Below, in pieces: positions 51,122-59,359 of a stretch of 64,000 nucleotides of DNA (positions are counted from its first letter, which is position 1; the number at the start of each line of letters is the position of its first letter). Made by a program: the position numbers and the translations under genes. Source of the DNA: Ramlibacter alkalitolerans (GTDB lineage Bacteria; Pseudomonadota; Gammaproteobacteria; Burkholderiales; Burkholderiaceae_C); the NCBI RefSeq assembly GCF_016722765.1, contig NZ_JAEQND010000001.1, positions 559,475-623,474 of the forward strand. The letters run 5' to 3'. The notes below the pieces were generated by a model. The model did not search any database. It was not told the origin of the DNA and saw nothing but the letters and a program-made list of their open reading frames with translations.

Positions 51122-51577
51122 CTACTTCTTCTGCGCGGCCTGGGGCGTGTTGCGGAAGCTGATTGCCATGCGGTTGTAGGTGTTCATCAGCCCGATCGCG
51201 AGAGTGAGGTCCACCAGTTCCTTCTCCGCGAAGACGTCGCGAGCGGCCTCGTAGTCCTCGTCCGGCACGCCGGTGTCGGCGACGCGCGTCACCGACTCCG
51301 CCCAGGCCAGCGCGGCACGCTCGCGCGGCTCGAACAGGTCGCCGGCTTCGCGCCACGCCTGCAGCAGCGCGAGTTTCTCGACCGGCAGGCCCTTCTTCAG
51401 CAGGTCGCGCGTGTGCATGTCCAGGCAAAACGCGCAGTTGTTGATCTGCGAGACGCGCAAGTACACGAGATCGACGAGGGTGGGCGAGAGTCCGCTCTGG
51501 GCCACGTAGCCGTAGAGGGTGCCGAGCGCCTTGGCGCCGGCGGGAGCGAGCTGGTTGTAGTCGAGACGCGTGGTCAT
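51122..51577 (-). CDS. carboxymuconolactone decarboxylase/AhpD-like protein
   Basis: 151 residues. The AhpD-fold redox motif is NNCAFCLDMH (about residues 46-55), followed by a ALLQAWREAGDLFEPRERAA helix typical of the alkylhydroperoxidase AhpD group. With its Cys-x-x-Cys pair, the protein is probably a peroxidase or disulphide-handling enzyme rather than a strict decarboxylase. It is the last gene of the overlap chain: its ATG overlaps the cupin stop as ATGA. Confidence 0.85.
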   Translation of the reverse strand: MTTRLDYNQLAPAGAKALGTLYGYVAQSGLSPTLVDLVYLRVSQINNCAFCLDMHTRDLLKKGLPVEKLALLQAWREAGDLFEPRERAALAWAESVTRVADTGVPDEDYEAARDVFAEKELVDLTLAIGLMNTYNRMAISFRNTPQAAQKK

Positions 51578-52017
51578 GGTTTGTCCTCCGGAGGTTGGGT
51601 TGAGGGTGTGGGAGTGGTGAGCAGGGTGTCCCCGGTGTCCAGCACGAACACCGCCAGCAGCCTGGCGGGCTCGGTCTGGCTCGCGTTGCGGCTCACGACG
51701 TGCCTGGCGCCCGGGGGCTCGTGGAAGCTTTCGCCTGCGTGCAGGAGCTGCACGGGCCCGTCGTCGACGCGCGACTCGATCGCGCCCGAAAGCACGTACG
51801 CGTAGATGAACGCGGACTTCGCGTGCACATGCGGACGCGAGGCCGCGCCGGGGGCGTAGTCCACGACGACGGCAACGAGCGACTTGCCAGGAAGGTTGGG
51901 GATGGCTTGCCGGAAGGCGGGCGTGACCTTCTCGGTCGTCTCATGGGCCGTGGCCGGAGCGGGCGCGAGTGCGCCCATCGCGGCCGCGACGAAGCAGGCG
52001 AGCAGGATGTTCTTCAA
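51574..52017 (-). CDS. secreted cupin-fold protein
   Basis: 147 residues starting at TTG 52017; this start has an AAGGAGAA site seven bases upstream and overlaps the preceding stop as TTGA. An ATG 21 bases earlier lacks a site. The signal peptide is NILLACFVAAAMGALAPAPA. Cupin marks are SRPHVHAKSAFIYAYVLSGA with two His residues, and LHAGESFHEPPGARHVVSRN. Metal-binding His and Glu residues in the barrel suggest a metal-dependent periplasmic dioxygenase or binding role. No name can be given. Confidence 0.75.
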   Translation of the reverse strand: MKNILLACFVAAAMGALAPAPATAHETTEKVTPAFRQAIPNLPGKSLVAVVVDYAPGAASRPHVHAKSAFIYAYVLSGAIESRVDDGPVQLLHAGESFHEPPGARHVVSRNASQTEPARLLAVFVLDTGDTLLTTPTPSTQPPEDKP

Positions 52018-52385
52018 GCAGGTTCTCCTTGGGTACATTCGGGAAAGCCGACCAGGCGGGCGAAATCCTGCACGCGCTCGCGCGGCATTGCCGTCTGGTT
52101 CACGGGCGCATCGGGGGCGCCGTAGCCCATGGACATGCCGAACGCGGTGACTTCCTCGGGCGCCATCCCGACGTGCGAGGCGATCACGTCGTGGAAGGGT
52201 GCGAAGGAGACCTGCGGGCAGGTGTCGATGCCCCTCGCCTTGGCCGAGATCATCAGGTTCTGCGCGAAGAGGCCGAGGGCCTTGGCCGGCTGACGCAGGG
52301 GAACGCTGAGATGCGTCACGGTCCGGAACGACACGGCCCTCGACGCCGACGGAGCCATCGACACGCTGGTCTCCAGCCGCATCAT
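52014..52385 (-). CDS. nitroreductase-like protein, shortened (C-terminal half only)
   Basis: 123 residues from the ATG at 52385, which overlaps the HD gene stop as ATGA. Residues about 38-120 (ALGLFAQNLMISAKARGIDT, CPQVSFAPFHDVIASHVGM) closely match the C-terminal half of the intact nitroreductase at 55576-56286. The N-terminal flavin-binding part is absent: the first 37 residues (ETSVSMAPSASRAV) do not fit the family, and the other frames do not supply it. It is either a decayed copy or a reduced protein kept by coupling to its neighbours, as both ends are stop/start overlaps. Confidence 0.6.
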   Translation of the reverse strand: MMRLETSVSMAPSASRAVSFRTVTHLSVPLRQPAKALGLFAQNLMISAKARGIDTCPQVSFAPFHDVIASHVGMAPEEVTAFGMSMGYGAPDAPVNQTAMPRERVQDFARLVGFPECTQGEPA

Positions 52386-53026
52386 CCCTGCCACTTCGAC
52401 GCGCGGATGACGGCGCACATGTCGACGCGCTGGAACTGCGGGTCCTTGTGCGCGAGGAAGTCGTCGTTGAAGGTGCCGAAGGTGCTGGCGGGGCGGTGCT
52501 TCATCCCTTCGTAGAACGCATCGATGATGCCGCTCTTGAAGTCGGCTTCCCGCGGGAAGGCCGCGAGCACCGCCTGGCGCTCCGCATCCGTGAACTCGTC
52601 GTAGCCGCGCCCGGCCACGTCCATGCTCGCGCCCGCCTGCAGGAGCGCGATCTCCGCCCGCATGAACTGCGGAATGCCGGGGGTGGTGTGGAGTGCCACG
52701 GCGTTCCAGACCGTCTCGAGGTCACCCTCCGACATGCCGTGGCTCCGCAGGAAATCGCGCGCCGCGTTCGCGCCGTCGACTTCGAAGCGAAGCTGGCTGT
52801 CCTCGTACCTGGAAGTGAGCCCGATGTCGTGGAACATCGAGGCCGCATAGAGCAGTTCGGCGTCGTATTTCAATCCCTTGCGACGACCCGCGAGGCAGCC
52901 CCAGCAATGGCAGCGCAGCGAATGGTTGTAGAGCAGATCGCTCTCGGTGTCGCGAACGAACTCGGTCAGCTGGCGGGCGAGTTGGCTGTCGGGGATGCGT
53001 ACCCCGGAAACTTCTCTGGGCGTCAT
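52382..53026 (-). CDS. HD-domain phosphohydrolase/hydratase-like protein
   Basis: 214 residues. HD metal motifs in order: YNHSLRCHCWG (first His), AASMFHDIGLTSRYEDS with the His-Asp pair (about residue 66), and VWNAVALHTTPGIPQFMRAE with the later His. The C-terminal part (DEFTDAERQAVLAAFPREAD) fits cyanamide hydratase-like members of the HD family. No signal peptide. It overlaps both neighbours by four bases. The likely reaction is hydrolysis or hydration of a small N-containing compound. Confidence 0.78.
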   Translation of the reverse strand: MTPREVSGVRIPDSQLARQLTEFVRDTESDLLYNHSLRCHCWGCLAGRRKGLKYDAELLYAASMFHDIGLTSRYEDSQLRFEVDGANAARDFLRSHGMSEGDLETVWNAVALHTTPGIPQFMRAEIALLQAGASMDVAGRGYDEFTDAERQAVLAAFPREADFKSGIIDAFYEGMKHRPASTFGTFNDDFLAHKDPQFQRVDMCAVIRASKWQG

Positions 53027-53340
53027 GGCTTTCTCGGAATGTGCGGCAGCGCGATGGCGTCATCATCTCCGGCGGCAAGCCGGAATGGAACTGAAGTCTT
53101 TGCAAGGGCAACGTGCAGGCGGCTCAAGTCACTGGCACGCAGCCCCGTCCCCAGGCGCGGGTACCGGAAGTCCTTCGCGAACGACGGCGGACGCGGGTGG
53201 GCTGCCTCGACCGCGCGCCGCTGCGCGCTCGTGAACTCACCGAAGCCTGCTCCGACGAGATCCATGTTGGCTCCCTCGGCCAGGATCTGCGCGACGGGAT
53301 AGGCGGGAGATGCCGTTCGCAGTGCATGCACTGCGCTCAT
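53023..53340 (-). CDS. truncated HD-domain-like protein (C-terminal fragment)
   Basis: 105 residues. Residues about 15-55 (QILAEGANMDLVGAGFGEFT, then SAQRRAVEAAHPRP) align with the C-terminal part of the next gene (LLQAGASMDVAGRGYDEFT, then DAERQAVLAAFPRE). The metal-binding HD part is missing, and after residue 56 the similarity stops and no other frame continues it. It starts at an ATG overlapping the LysR stop and ends overlapping the HD gene start, so translation is coupled on both sides. It is a paralogous remnant or a small regulatory partner. Confidence 0.55.
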   Translation of the reverse strand: MSAVHALRTASPAYPVAQILAEGANMDLVGAGFGEFTSAQRRAVEAAHPRPPSFAKDFRYPRLGTGLRASDLSRLHVALAKTSVPFRLAAGDDDAIALPHIPRKP

Positions 53341-54290
53341 CGCTGCGCGGCGTGAGGCGAAGGGGAGCCTTCATTGCTGCCTGGCCGGGCCAGCCTGCTA
53401 CGCAACTCGGCTACCAAGGTGCGCCGCAACCAGCGGTTCTTCGCATCCTCTTGCATGCTGGGGTGCCAGTACACGCACGTTTCGAATCGCGGCATGTGGA
53501 ACTCAGTGCGCGCTATCCGCGGATTGCTCATCATCGACACGATGTTCGCGACGCCGTCGGGAACGGTGGCAATGAGCCGGGTTCGGGCGACGATGGCAGG
53601 AGCGCTCATGAAGTGCGGCGTGCGCAGTACGATCTTTCTGCGGGCACGTTGCCGCGCCAGGAAGTTTTCGAGCAGATCCTCGCTTGGGGACTGGCCCTCT
53701 ACAAGCACGTGATCCGCCGCGAAATACTCTTCACGCGAGATGGTCGAACCGCGGAGGGGATGGTCCGCAGAAATGAGGCAGCAGAACGACTGGGTGGAGA
53801 TGACCTGCTTGTAGTAGTTGATGGAGTTCAGGTCCGGGAAGAAGCCCAGAGCGAGGTCGACGGCGCCCTCTTCCATCGCTTGCTGGCGTTCGGCAAGCGT
53901 GTAAGACATCGACCGGATGTCGGCATGGGGGCAGTGCTTGGCCAGCGCCACCAACACCAGGGGGAGCAGGATCGCTTCCCCGGCGTCCGTCAAAGCGAGC
54001 TTGAACTCGCCACGATAGGAGAGCGGATCGAATTCGGCGGCAATCTCCACATCCCTGTCCACCGTCTCCATGATGAGTCTGAGGGACGGCAACATCCGCC
54101 TGGTTCGCTCCGTGGGCTCCATCCTCCTGGATCCCCGGAGAAAGAGGGGGTCGTTCAGCGCCTTGCGCGCTCGTTGCAGAGCGGCACTCAAGCCGGGTTG
54201 ACTCATTCCAAGCGCATGCGCTGCGGCCGCAATGCCGCCGTGGTCGTGGACCGCGAGGATGACGCGCAGCAGATTGAGATCGAGTGACAT
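53337..54290 (-). CDS. LysR family transcriptional regulator
   Basis: 317 residues. Helix-turn-helix: LNLLRVILAVHDHGGIAAAA then LGMSQPGLSAALQRARKALN and DPLFLRGSRRMEPTERTRRM. The effector domain contains KLALTDAGEAILLPLVLVAL and VDLALGFFPDLNSINYYKQV. It is clearly paralogous to the LysR at 58378-59319 along its length (for example RIARTEFHMPRFETCVYWHP against RIAHTEFPVPSFESSLYWHA). It heads the six-gene overlap chain, so it probably regulates that chain and itself. Confidence 0.88.
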   Translation of the reverse strand: MSLDLNLLRVILAVHDHGGIAAAAHALGMSQPGLSAALQRARKALNDPLFLRGSRRMEPTERTRRMLPSLRLIMETVDRDVEIAAEFDPLSYRGEFKLALTDAGEAILLPLVLVALAKHCPHADIRSMSYTLAERQQAMEEGAVDLALGFFPDLNSINYYKQVISTQSFCCLISADHPLRGSTISREEYFAADHVLVEGQSPSEDLLENFLARQRARRKIVLRTPHFMSAPAIVARTRLIATVPDGVANIVSMMSNPRIARTEFHMPRFETCVYWHPSMQEDAKNRWLRRTLVAELRSRLARPGSNEGSPSPHAAQR

Positions 54291-54483
54291 CCCGCGATGT
54301 GACCATCATGACGACGCTGCCAGAAGTATGTACGGAGGAGCGGCGCCGGTCGTGAGTGGAACTCCTTACGGCAGTTCTCGGGGTGGTTCTGGGGCCCACC
54401 CCACAACGCGCTCCGTGACGCGGACACCGCGGTGGTGGCCAGTGCTTCGCGCACCCTGCCTGGCCCCCACCGCGTCTGTCCTT
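54291..54483 (-). other. non-coding gap with hairpin
   Basis: No gene is supported. A perfect 7-bp hairpin (GGGGTGG at 54380-54386 with CCACCCC at 54396-54402) lies about 80 bases beyond the stop of the minus-strand Bug gene and could end its transcript. The right part must also hold the promoter for the minus-strand LysR gene, but no clear boxes were seen. Confidence 0.4.
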
Positions 54484-55470
54484 TCAGTCGTCCAGATGGA
54501 ATCCCGAGGCGCGCACCACAGGCTCCCAGGAGTCACGCTCCTGTCGCAGCGCGGCTGCGTACTGGCTTGGCGTCGACGTCACGACTTCCAATCCCAGTTG
54601 ATCGAATGCCGACCTGAGCTGTGCGTCGGCGCTCGCCTCGACCACCGCACTGTGCAGCTTCTTGATCGTTGCATCAGGCGTCCCCGGCGGCGCAAAGACA
54701 CCGTAAACCTCCGCATGCCGCAGGGACGGCTGCCCCTGTTCGGCGAAGGTCGGAATACCGGGCATGAAGCGGGAGCGCTTCTCGCCGGCCACACCCAAGA
54801 CCCGGATGCTGCCTTTTTGGAGGTAGGGAATGAAGTCGGGAACCTGGCCGAAATAGGCGGGAACCTGGCCGCCCAACAGGTCCTGCATGGCCGGTGCGGA
54901 ACCGCGGTAGGGCACATGCTGGAGATTCAGTGAATAGGACTGTGACAGCTGGAAGCCCAGCAGGTGGGCAGACGATCCTGCAGCGGGGGATGCGTAGCTG
55001 CTTGCTCCGGGGTTTGCCCGAACCCAGCTGACGTAGTCGTCCAGCGTCTTCACACGCTCGGCCGGCACGGCGCTGCTCACCGCAAATGCGAGAGTCGCAG
55101 ACACGATCGGCGAGACCGGCATGAAATCAGCGATCACGTCGTACATCTGCCGCTTGTAGACGAAAGGATAGATGGTCAGCGCGGAATTGTGCGTCACCAG
55201 AAGCGTGTTGCCGTCGGCGCGCTCCTTCTTGAGCATGCTGTTGGCGATCCGTCCGCCTGCGCCCGCGCGGTTGTCCACGATGAAGAGGCGTCCGCGTTTT
55301 CGCCACGCCTCTGCGAGTTGTCGCGCGGTCACGTCCAATGAGCCACCCGCCGGGTAGCCTACCAGCAGCTTGCCGGTCTGCTCCATCTGGGCCTGGCTGG
55401 ATCCCAGCCAGCCAGCAAGCGCCGTTCCCAGGGAGGTGGATACAAAACCGCGGCGGGAGACGTCATTCAT
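54484..55470 (-). CDS. Bug family receptor with twin-arginine signal
   Basis: 328 residues from the ATG at 55470, with GAGGA four bases upstream. The N-terminus is SRRGFVSTSLGTALAGWLGS, a twin-arginine rather than a Sec type signal, followed by SQAQ. Bug features are LLVGYPAGGSLDVTARQLAE, FIVDNRAGAGGRIANSMLKK, ADGNTLLVTHNSALTIYPFV and HVPYRGSAPAMQDLLGGQVP. Tat export suggests folding with a cofactor or before export. It lies beside the nitroreductase in the aromatic cluster and may deliver the substrate. Confidence 0.88.
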   Translation of the reverse strand: MNDVSRRGFVSTSLGTALAGWLGSSQAQMEQTGKLLVGYPAGGSLDVTARQLAEAWRKRGRLFIVDNRAGAGGRIANSMLKKERADGNTLLVTHNSALTIYPFVYKRQMYDVIADFMPVSPIVSATLAFAVSSAVPAERVKTLDDYVSWVRANPGASSYASPAAGSSAHLLGFQLSQSYSLNLQHVPYRGSAPAMQDLLGGQVPAYFGQVPDFIPYLQKGSIRVLGVAGEKRSRFMPGIPTFAEQGQPSLRHAEVYGVFAPPGTPDATIKKLHSAVVEASADAQLRSAFDQLGLEVVTSTPSQYAAALRQERDSWEPVVRASGFHLDD

Positions 55471-55575
55471 GTGATCCTCTTTCATCGTGGGTCCGGAGAT
55501 TCCGGGGTTCGCATTCGCCGCTGCGGACAAGCAGCGGCAGATGCGTGCTCGTGCCGCAAGCAGGTTCTTGCGAGG

Positions 55576-56286
55576 CTAGGTCGGGAAACCGAGCAGCTGG
55601 GCGAAGCACTCAGGCGGTTCGCGAGGCATCTCGGCGCGATTGACTGCGGCATCGAGGTCCCCGTACCCCAGGGACATGCCGAAGACCGTCACTTCTTCGG
55701 CGGGCATGCCCAGAACCGAGGAAATCGCATGGTGGAAGGGCGCGAACGAGACCTGTGGACACGTGTCCAGACCGCGGGCCTTGGCGGAAATCATGACGCC
55801 GTGCGCGAACAGGCCGAGATCGATCCAGCTATGCGGCTTCAGCCGGCGATCGATGGCAAAGATGAGGCCGACAGGGGCGCCGAAGAAGGAATAGTTCCTC
55901 TCCGTCTGCCGTGCTCGTGCCTCGACGTCGCTGCGGTCGATGCCGAGCGACGCGTAGTAACGCGCTCCGAAGTCGGCCATTCTGCCGCGGAATACTTCGG
56001 GAAGCGGGTCAGGCAGGTGAGCGGGCGGAAGGCCCTTGCCGGCCCGCGCCGCCGCCAGCACCGCCGCAGACAGAATGTTCTTCACTGGTCCTGCAACGAC
56101 GTACACCCGCCACGGCTGCATGTTGCCGCCGCTCGGCGCAGCCGCTGCATCCTTCAGGACCTCCTCCACGAGTTCCCTGGCGACGGGCTGAGTCCGGAAG
56201 GCTCGTACCGTTCGGCGCGAGCGCATCACGCCGGAAACGCACGTGGCCCGGTCGTGCGCAGCGTATCCCGCGGAGCTATGGGTCAT
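55576..56286 (-). CDS. nitroreductase family flavoprotein
   Basis: 236 residues from the ATG at 56286 with GAGGAGG eight bases upstream. FMN-binding features: VMRSRRTVRAFRTQPVAREL (about residues 21-40), AAAAPSGGNMQPWRVYVVAG, NYSFFGAPVGLIFAIDRRLK and DLGLFAHGVMISAKARGLDT with CPQVSFAPFH, then FGMSLGYGDLDAAVNRAEMP. The family reduces nitroaromatics, quinones or dehalogenates using NAD(P)H. It is 49 bases from the DUF1097 gene. A shortened paralogue lies at 52014-52385. Confidence 0.88.
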   Translation of the reverse strand: MTHSSAGYAAHDRATCVSGVMRSRRTVRAFRTQPVARELVEEVLKDAAAAPSGGNMQPWRVYVVAGPVKNILSAAVLAAARAGKGLPPAHLPDPLPEVFRGRMADFGARYYASLGIDRSDVEARARQTERNYSFFGAPVGLIFAIDRRLKPHSWIDLGLFAHGVMISAKARGLDTCPQVSFAPFHHAISSVLGMPAEEVTVFGMSLGYGDLDAAVNRAEMPREPPECFAQLLGFPT

Positions 56287-56335
56287 TGTCACAACCTCCT
56301 CAGACAACGTGCAACAGGCAGTAGAGGGCCGTCAC

Positions 56336-56839
56336 TCAGCCACCGCTGACTTTCCTGGAGGCGCCCAGCGTCTGGGCAAGCCATTGCGACGCAATGCCAA
56401 GGAAGTTGCCAAGCAGGAGCGCGGTGGCCGCAACCAGCACAGGACTTTCGGTCGTCATCGTGAGGATGGACTTGCCTGTCACGGCGACCGTGCCGACGGT
56501 GCAGGAAAAGCCGAAGAAGATGGCCGGCAGTGCACCGAGCACGGGCACCTTCGAGGCCTGGACGGCCAGTGCACTACCGATCCCCACCGCCACAGCAATC
56601 AGCAACGCGCTGTCGGCGCCGAAGTGCATGGCCAAGAGCGTGATCGATCCGATGACGACCCCACCGAGGTTTGCGAGGGCGCTGCGCACGAAGGCGCTTG
56701 GGCCTGCCCCCACCGCGTAGAACGACGTCCAGCCGATGAAAGCTACCCAGGTAGGCACCAGGACTGCGGTCTCGGTGAGGTAGGTAGCGATGGCAGCAAA
56801 CACGCCGATGCTGACGGTGGTTGCCTCCTTGTCTTGCAT
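56336..56839 (-). CDS. DUF1097 integral membrane protein
   Basis: 167 residues from the ATG at 56839. Five or so membrane segments: VSIGVFAAIATYLTETAVLV, WTSFYAVGAGPSAFVRSALA, LGGVVIGSITLLAMHFGADS, ALLIAVAVGIGSALAVQASK, ALPAIFFGFSCTVGTVAVTG and ATALLLGNFLGIASQWLAQT. The pattern is that of DUF1097 (YcdZ-like) proteins, whose members often sit beside catabolic genes and may transport small organic molecules. It is read with the nitroreductase gene downstream. Confidence 0.78.
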   Translation of the reverse strand: MQDKEATTVSIGVFAAIATYLTETAVLVPTWVAFIGWTSFYAVGAGPSAFVRSALANLGGVVIGSITLLAMHFGADSALLIAVAVGIGSALAVQASKVPVLGALPAIFFGFSCTVGTVAVTGKSILTMTTESPVLVAATALLLGNFLGIASQWLAQTLGASRKVSGG

Positions 56840-57130
56840 GAATCTGTCTTTCGCGTGTGGATGAAGAGCGTCCGAGGACACAGGGGTTGCGGATCTACCG
56901 GAGCCCGAGCCGGCGCAGGCCGGCAGACTTGAGCGATCGAGAGGGCCTGCGGCGATCCGGGGTCCTGTTCACCTCGACGCTGCCAGATCCGTTGCGAGGG
57001 CAGAATGCCCGCAACTGCCGACCGCTACAACCAACAATCTCATGGCTCTCACATCTCGCAAAACGATATGGCGCAGGCGGTGCTGCAGCACGCTGCTGAG
57101 CCTCCTGCACCGGTGAGCCCTGCGCACGGA
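56840..57130. other. non-coding gap of 291 bases
   Basis: No gene is supported on either strand. A 9-bp hairpin (GTTGCG/CGCAAC plus GGC/GCC, about 56991-57015) could be a terminator for the VanB-type reductase gene read into it from the right. The left portion should carry a promoter for the DUF1097 gene, not recognisable by eye. Confidence 0.4.
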
Positions 57131-58180
57131 TCACAGGTCGAGGACCAGTTCGCCACCCTGGCTGCGAGAGCAGCAGATCATCATGGTCCTGTTGGCCTTG
57201 CGTTCTGCCTCCGAGAGCACCATGTCGCGATGTTCCGGGAGGCCTGCGACGATCCTGGTCTCGCAGGCACCGCATACGCCCTGCCTGCAGGAGAACGGCA
57301 ACTCCACGCCGCCGGCACGAAGGCAGTCCAGGATCGATTGACTCGCAGGAACGTGGAAGACGCGCCCATCGCGTGCAAGCTTCACGGTCATGGATTCCGA
57401 AGGCGCTGCCATGTCGGCGGCGCCGAAACTCTCGAAATGCACCACGGACGCGGGCAGGTGTGCGGCGGCACGCTTGTAGGCGTCGAGCATGCCCTGCGGG
57501 CCGCAACAATAGAAATGAGAACCCTGCGGCGCTGTAGTCAGGATCGCCTCCATGCCTACCTTCTCCGCCCGGTCGTCGAAGTACTGTCGGACCCGCTCCG
57601 GAGCAAGGCCATACCCTTCGAGCGGAAGCGCGTACTGGTGCGACCGGGCTGCGTAGTGCAGTTCCCAAGGGTGCCCCAACGCCTGCAGGCGAGCGGCCAT
57701 GCACAGAACGGGTGTGATCCCGATGCCTCCGGCGATGAAGACCGAAAGGGCCGCATCCTCCTCCAAGGGAAAGTAGTTGTCCGGGGGCGAAACGCGCACC
57801 GAAGATCCTTGCAGCAGGTTCGAGTGGATATGCCGTGAGCCACCCCGCCCTCCAGCTTCGAGCTTGACGCAGATGACGTAGCGCGTCCTGGAACTCTCAT
57901 GCGGAACGAGCAGTGAGTAGCGCCTCTCGAACCCCTCCTTCAGGTGTAGTGTGAGATGTGCACCAGGTTCATACGCGGGCAACTCTCCACCATCGGCCAA
58001 CTGCAGGTGCAGCAGCAGCATGTCGGTGGCGACGAGGCGTCGGTCCCGCACCACCAGGTCGAGGCTTGCGGAATCGGAGCCCTGATGTCTATTCGTGCAG
58101 CTCGATGTTCCGCTTTCAGGGGAAGCAGCGTTGACCGTGTCGATGCTGGCGGCGGTGCAGGAAGGTGCTGTGTCGATCAT
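57131..58180 (-). CDS. VanB-type oxygenase reductase (FMN/NAD/2Fe-2S)
   Basis: 349 residues from the ATG at 58180, with GGAGG nine bases upstream. Order of domains: FMN-binding barrel (ADGGELPAYEPGAHLTLHLK, and RRYSLLVPHES), NAD domain (ALSVFIAGGIGITPVLCMAA, YCCGPQGMLDAYKRAAAHLP), and a C-terminal plant-type ferredoxin with Cys at about 298, 303, 306 and 336 (CRQGVCGACETR and a final MMICCSRSQGG). Such class-IA reductases pass electrons from NADH to a Rieske oxygenase such as vanillate demethylase or phthalate dioxygenase. The likely partner is the Rieske gene at 59360-60718. Confidence 0.92.
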   Translation of the reverse strand: MIDTAPSCTAASIDTVNAASPESGTSSCTNRHQGSDSASLDLVVRDRRLVATDMLLLHLQLADGGELPAYEPGAHLTLHLKEGFERRYSLLVPHESSRTRYVICVKLEAGGRGGSRHIHSNLLQGSSVRVSPPDNYFPLEEDAALSVFIAGGIGITPVLCMAARLQALGHPWELHYAARSHQYALPLEGYGLAPERVRQYFDDRAEKVGMEAILTTAPQGSHFYCCGPQGMLDAYKRAAAHLPASVVHFESFGAADMAAPSESMTVKLARDGRVFHVPASQSILDCLRAGGVELPFSCRQGVCGACETRIVAGLPEHRDMVLSEAERKANRTMMICCSRSQGGELVLDL

Positions 58181-58377
58181 GTCTTTGAACCTCCAGGTCA
58201 CTCTAGCAGCGGCACTTCGGCGGCCCAATCACATACAGCTTGCCTGGGACATCTGCATCTCAGATGAAACGGCTTGCCGCTGCTTGCGATGGGTAAGCGC
58301 GCGTGTCGTGGCCGTGGCGACGAGGCCGACTGCGAGCATGTTGCCCGACCCCCGCCGCGCGGTGGATCGTCGACGCT
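58181..58377. other. non-coding gap
   Basis: 197 bases between the LysR gene stop (58378) and the VanB-type start (58180). No gene is supported. The gap probably holds a separate promoter for the reductase gene, but no convincing -35/-10 pair was found. Confidence 0.35.
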
Positions 58378-59319
58378 TCAGGGCTGCGGCATCTTCTTGA
58401 CCGCCTTGCGCAACTGCGGGGCCAGCATTTCACGAAGCCAGCGGTTGCGTGGATCAAGGTGCATCGAGGCGTGCCAATACAGGCTGGATTCGAAGGACGG
58501 AACCGGAAATTCCGTGTGCGCGATCCTGAGGCTCTCACCCAGGCCCAAGCCCCACACCACGCTCGCCGGAACGGTGGCGATCAGGTCGGTGGCAGCGACG
58601 ATGGCCGGTATGCTCATGAAGTGCCGCGTGCGAAGCTGCACGCGTCGGTGGATGCCCTGACCGGCCAGGTAGTCGTCAAGGAGCAACCTGCTGTGCGTCT
58701 TGAGGTCTACATCCACGTGCCCGTAGCGCTCGAACTGCGCGAGCGATATGCCGCCTTCCCGGATGGGGTGGTTGCTTGACAGGATGCACAGATAACTCGT
58801 CGTCGTGATTTCTTTTCGCCGGTAGCTCCCGGTGTGCAGATCGGGAAAGTAGCCCAGGGCAAAATCGAGGGTTCCCTCAGCCATCGCCTTGTGCAGTTCG
58901 CTGAGCGCGGGCATCTGCGTGCGGATGGTGGCGGGAAAGTGTGCCGATAGGCAGTTCACCACGTGGGGGAGGAGCGTCGCCTCACCCACGTCGGTCAACA
59001 CCAGTGCCAGTTCCCCGCTATAGGCTTTCGGGTCAAATTCATCCGGCTTGACGACCTGCTTGTCGACGCTGTCCAGGATGGACCGGATGGCACCGACGAT
59101 CCGTCTCGTGCGAGCAGTGGGTTCGATTCCCTTGGCGACGCGCACGAACAGCGGGTCCCCCAGTGCTGTACGTGCGCGCTGCAGCGCAGTGCTCAGCCCA
59201 GGCTGGCTCATGCCCAACTGCTTGGCGGCACCCATGACGCTGCCGGCGTCATGGATCGCCAGGATGACCTGGAGCAGGTTCAGATCGAGATCATTTCGCG
59301 CGAGACCGGTTCTCTTCAT
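58378..59319 (-). CDS. LysR family transcriptional regulator
   Basis: 313 residues from the ATG at 59319. Helix-turn-helix: LDLNLLQVILAIHDAGSVMG then LGMSQPGLSTALQRARTALG, with DPLFVRVAKGIEPTARTRRI. The effector domain includes LALVLTDVGEATLLPHVVNC and LDFALGYFPDLHTGSYRRKE. It is a paralogue of the LysR at 53337-54290. It starts 40 bases after the Rieske oxygenase stop, so it is probably cotranscribed with it and controls the oxygenase and reductase genes. Confidence 0.9.
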   Translation of the reverse strand: MKRTGLARNDLDLNLLQVILAIHDAGSVMGAAKQLGMSQPGLSTALQRARTALGDPLFVRVAKGIEPTARTRRIVGAIRSILDSVDKQVVKPDEFDPKAYSGELALVLTDVGEATLLPHVVNCLSAHFPATIRTQMPALSELHKAMAEGTLDFALGYFPDLHTGSYRRKEITTTSYLCILSSNHPIREGGISLAQFERYGHVDVDLKTHSRLLLDDYLAGQGIHRRVQLRTRHFMSIPAIVAATDLIATVPASVVWGLGLGESLRIAHTEFPVPSFESSLYWHASMHLDPRNRWLREMLAPQLRKAVKKMPQP

Positions 59320-59359
59320 TGCTTCGAAATGAACTCGCGCCAGTGCTGCGTAGCAGGCG

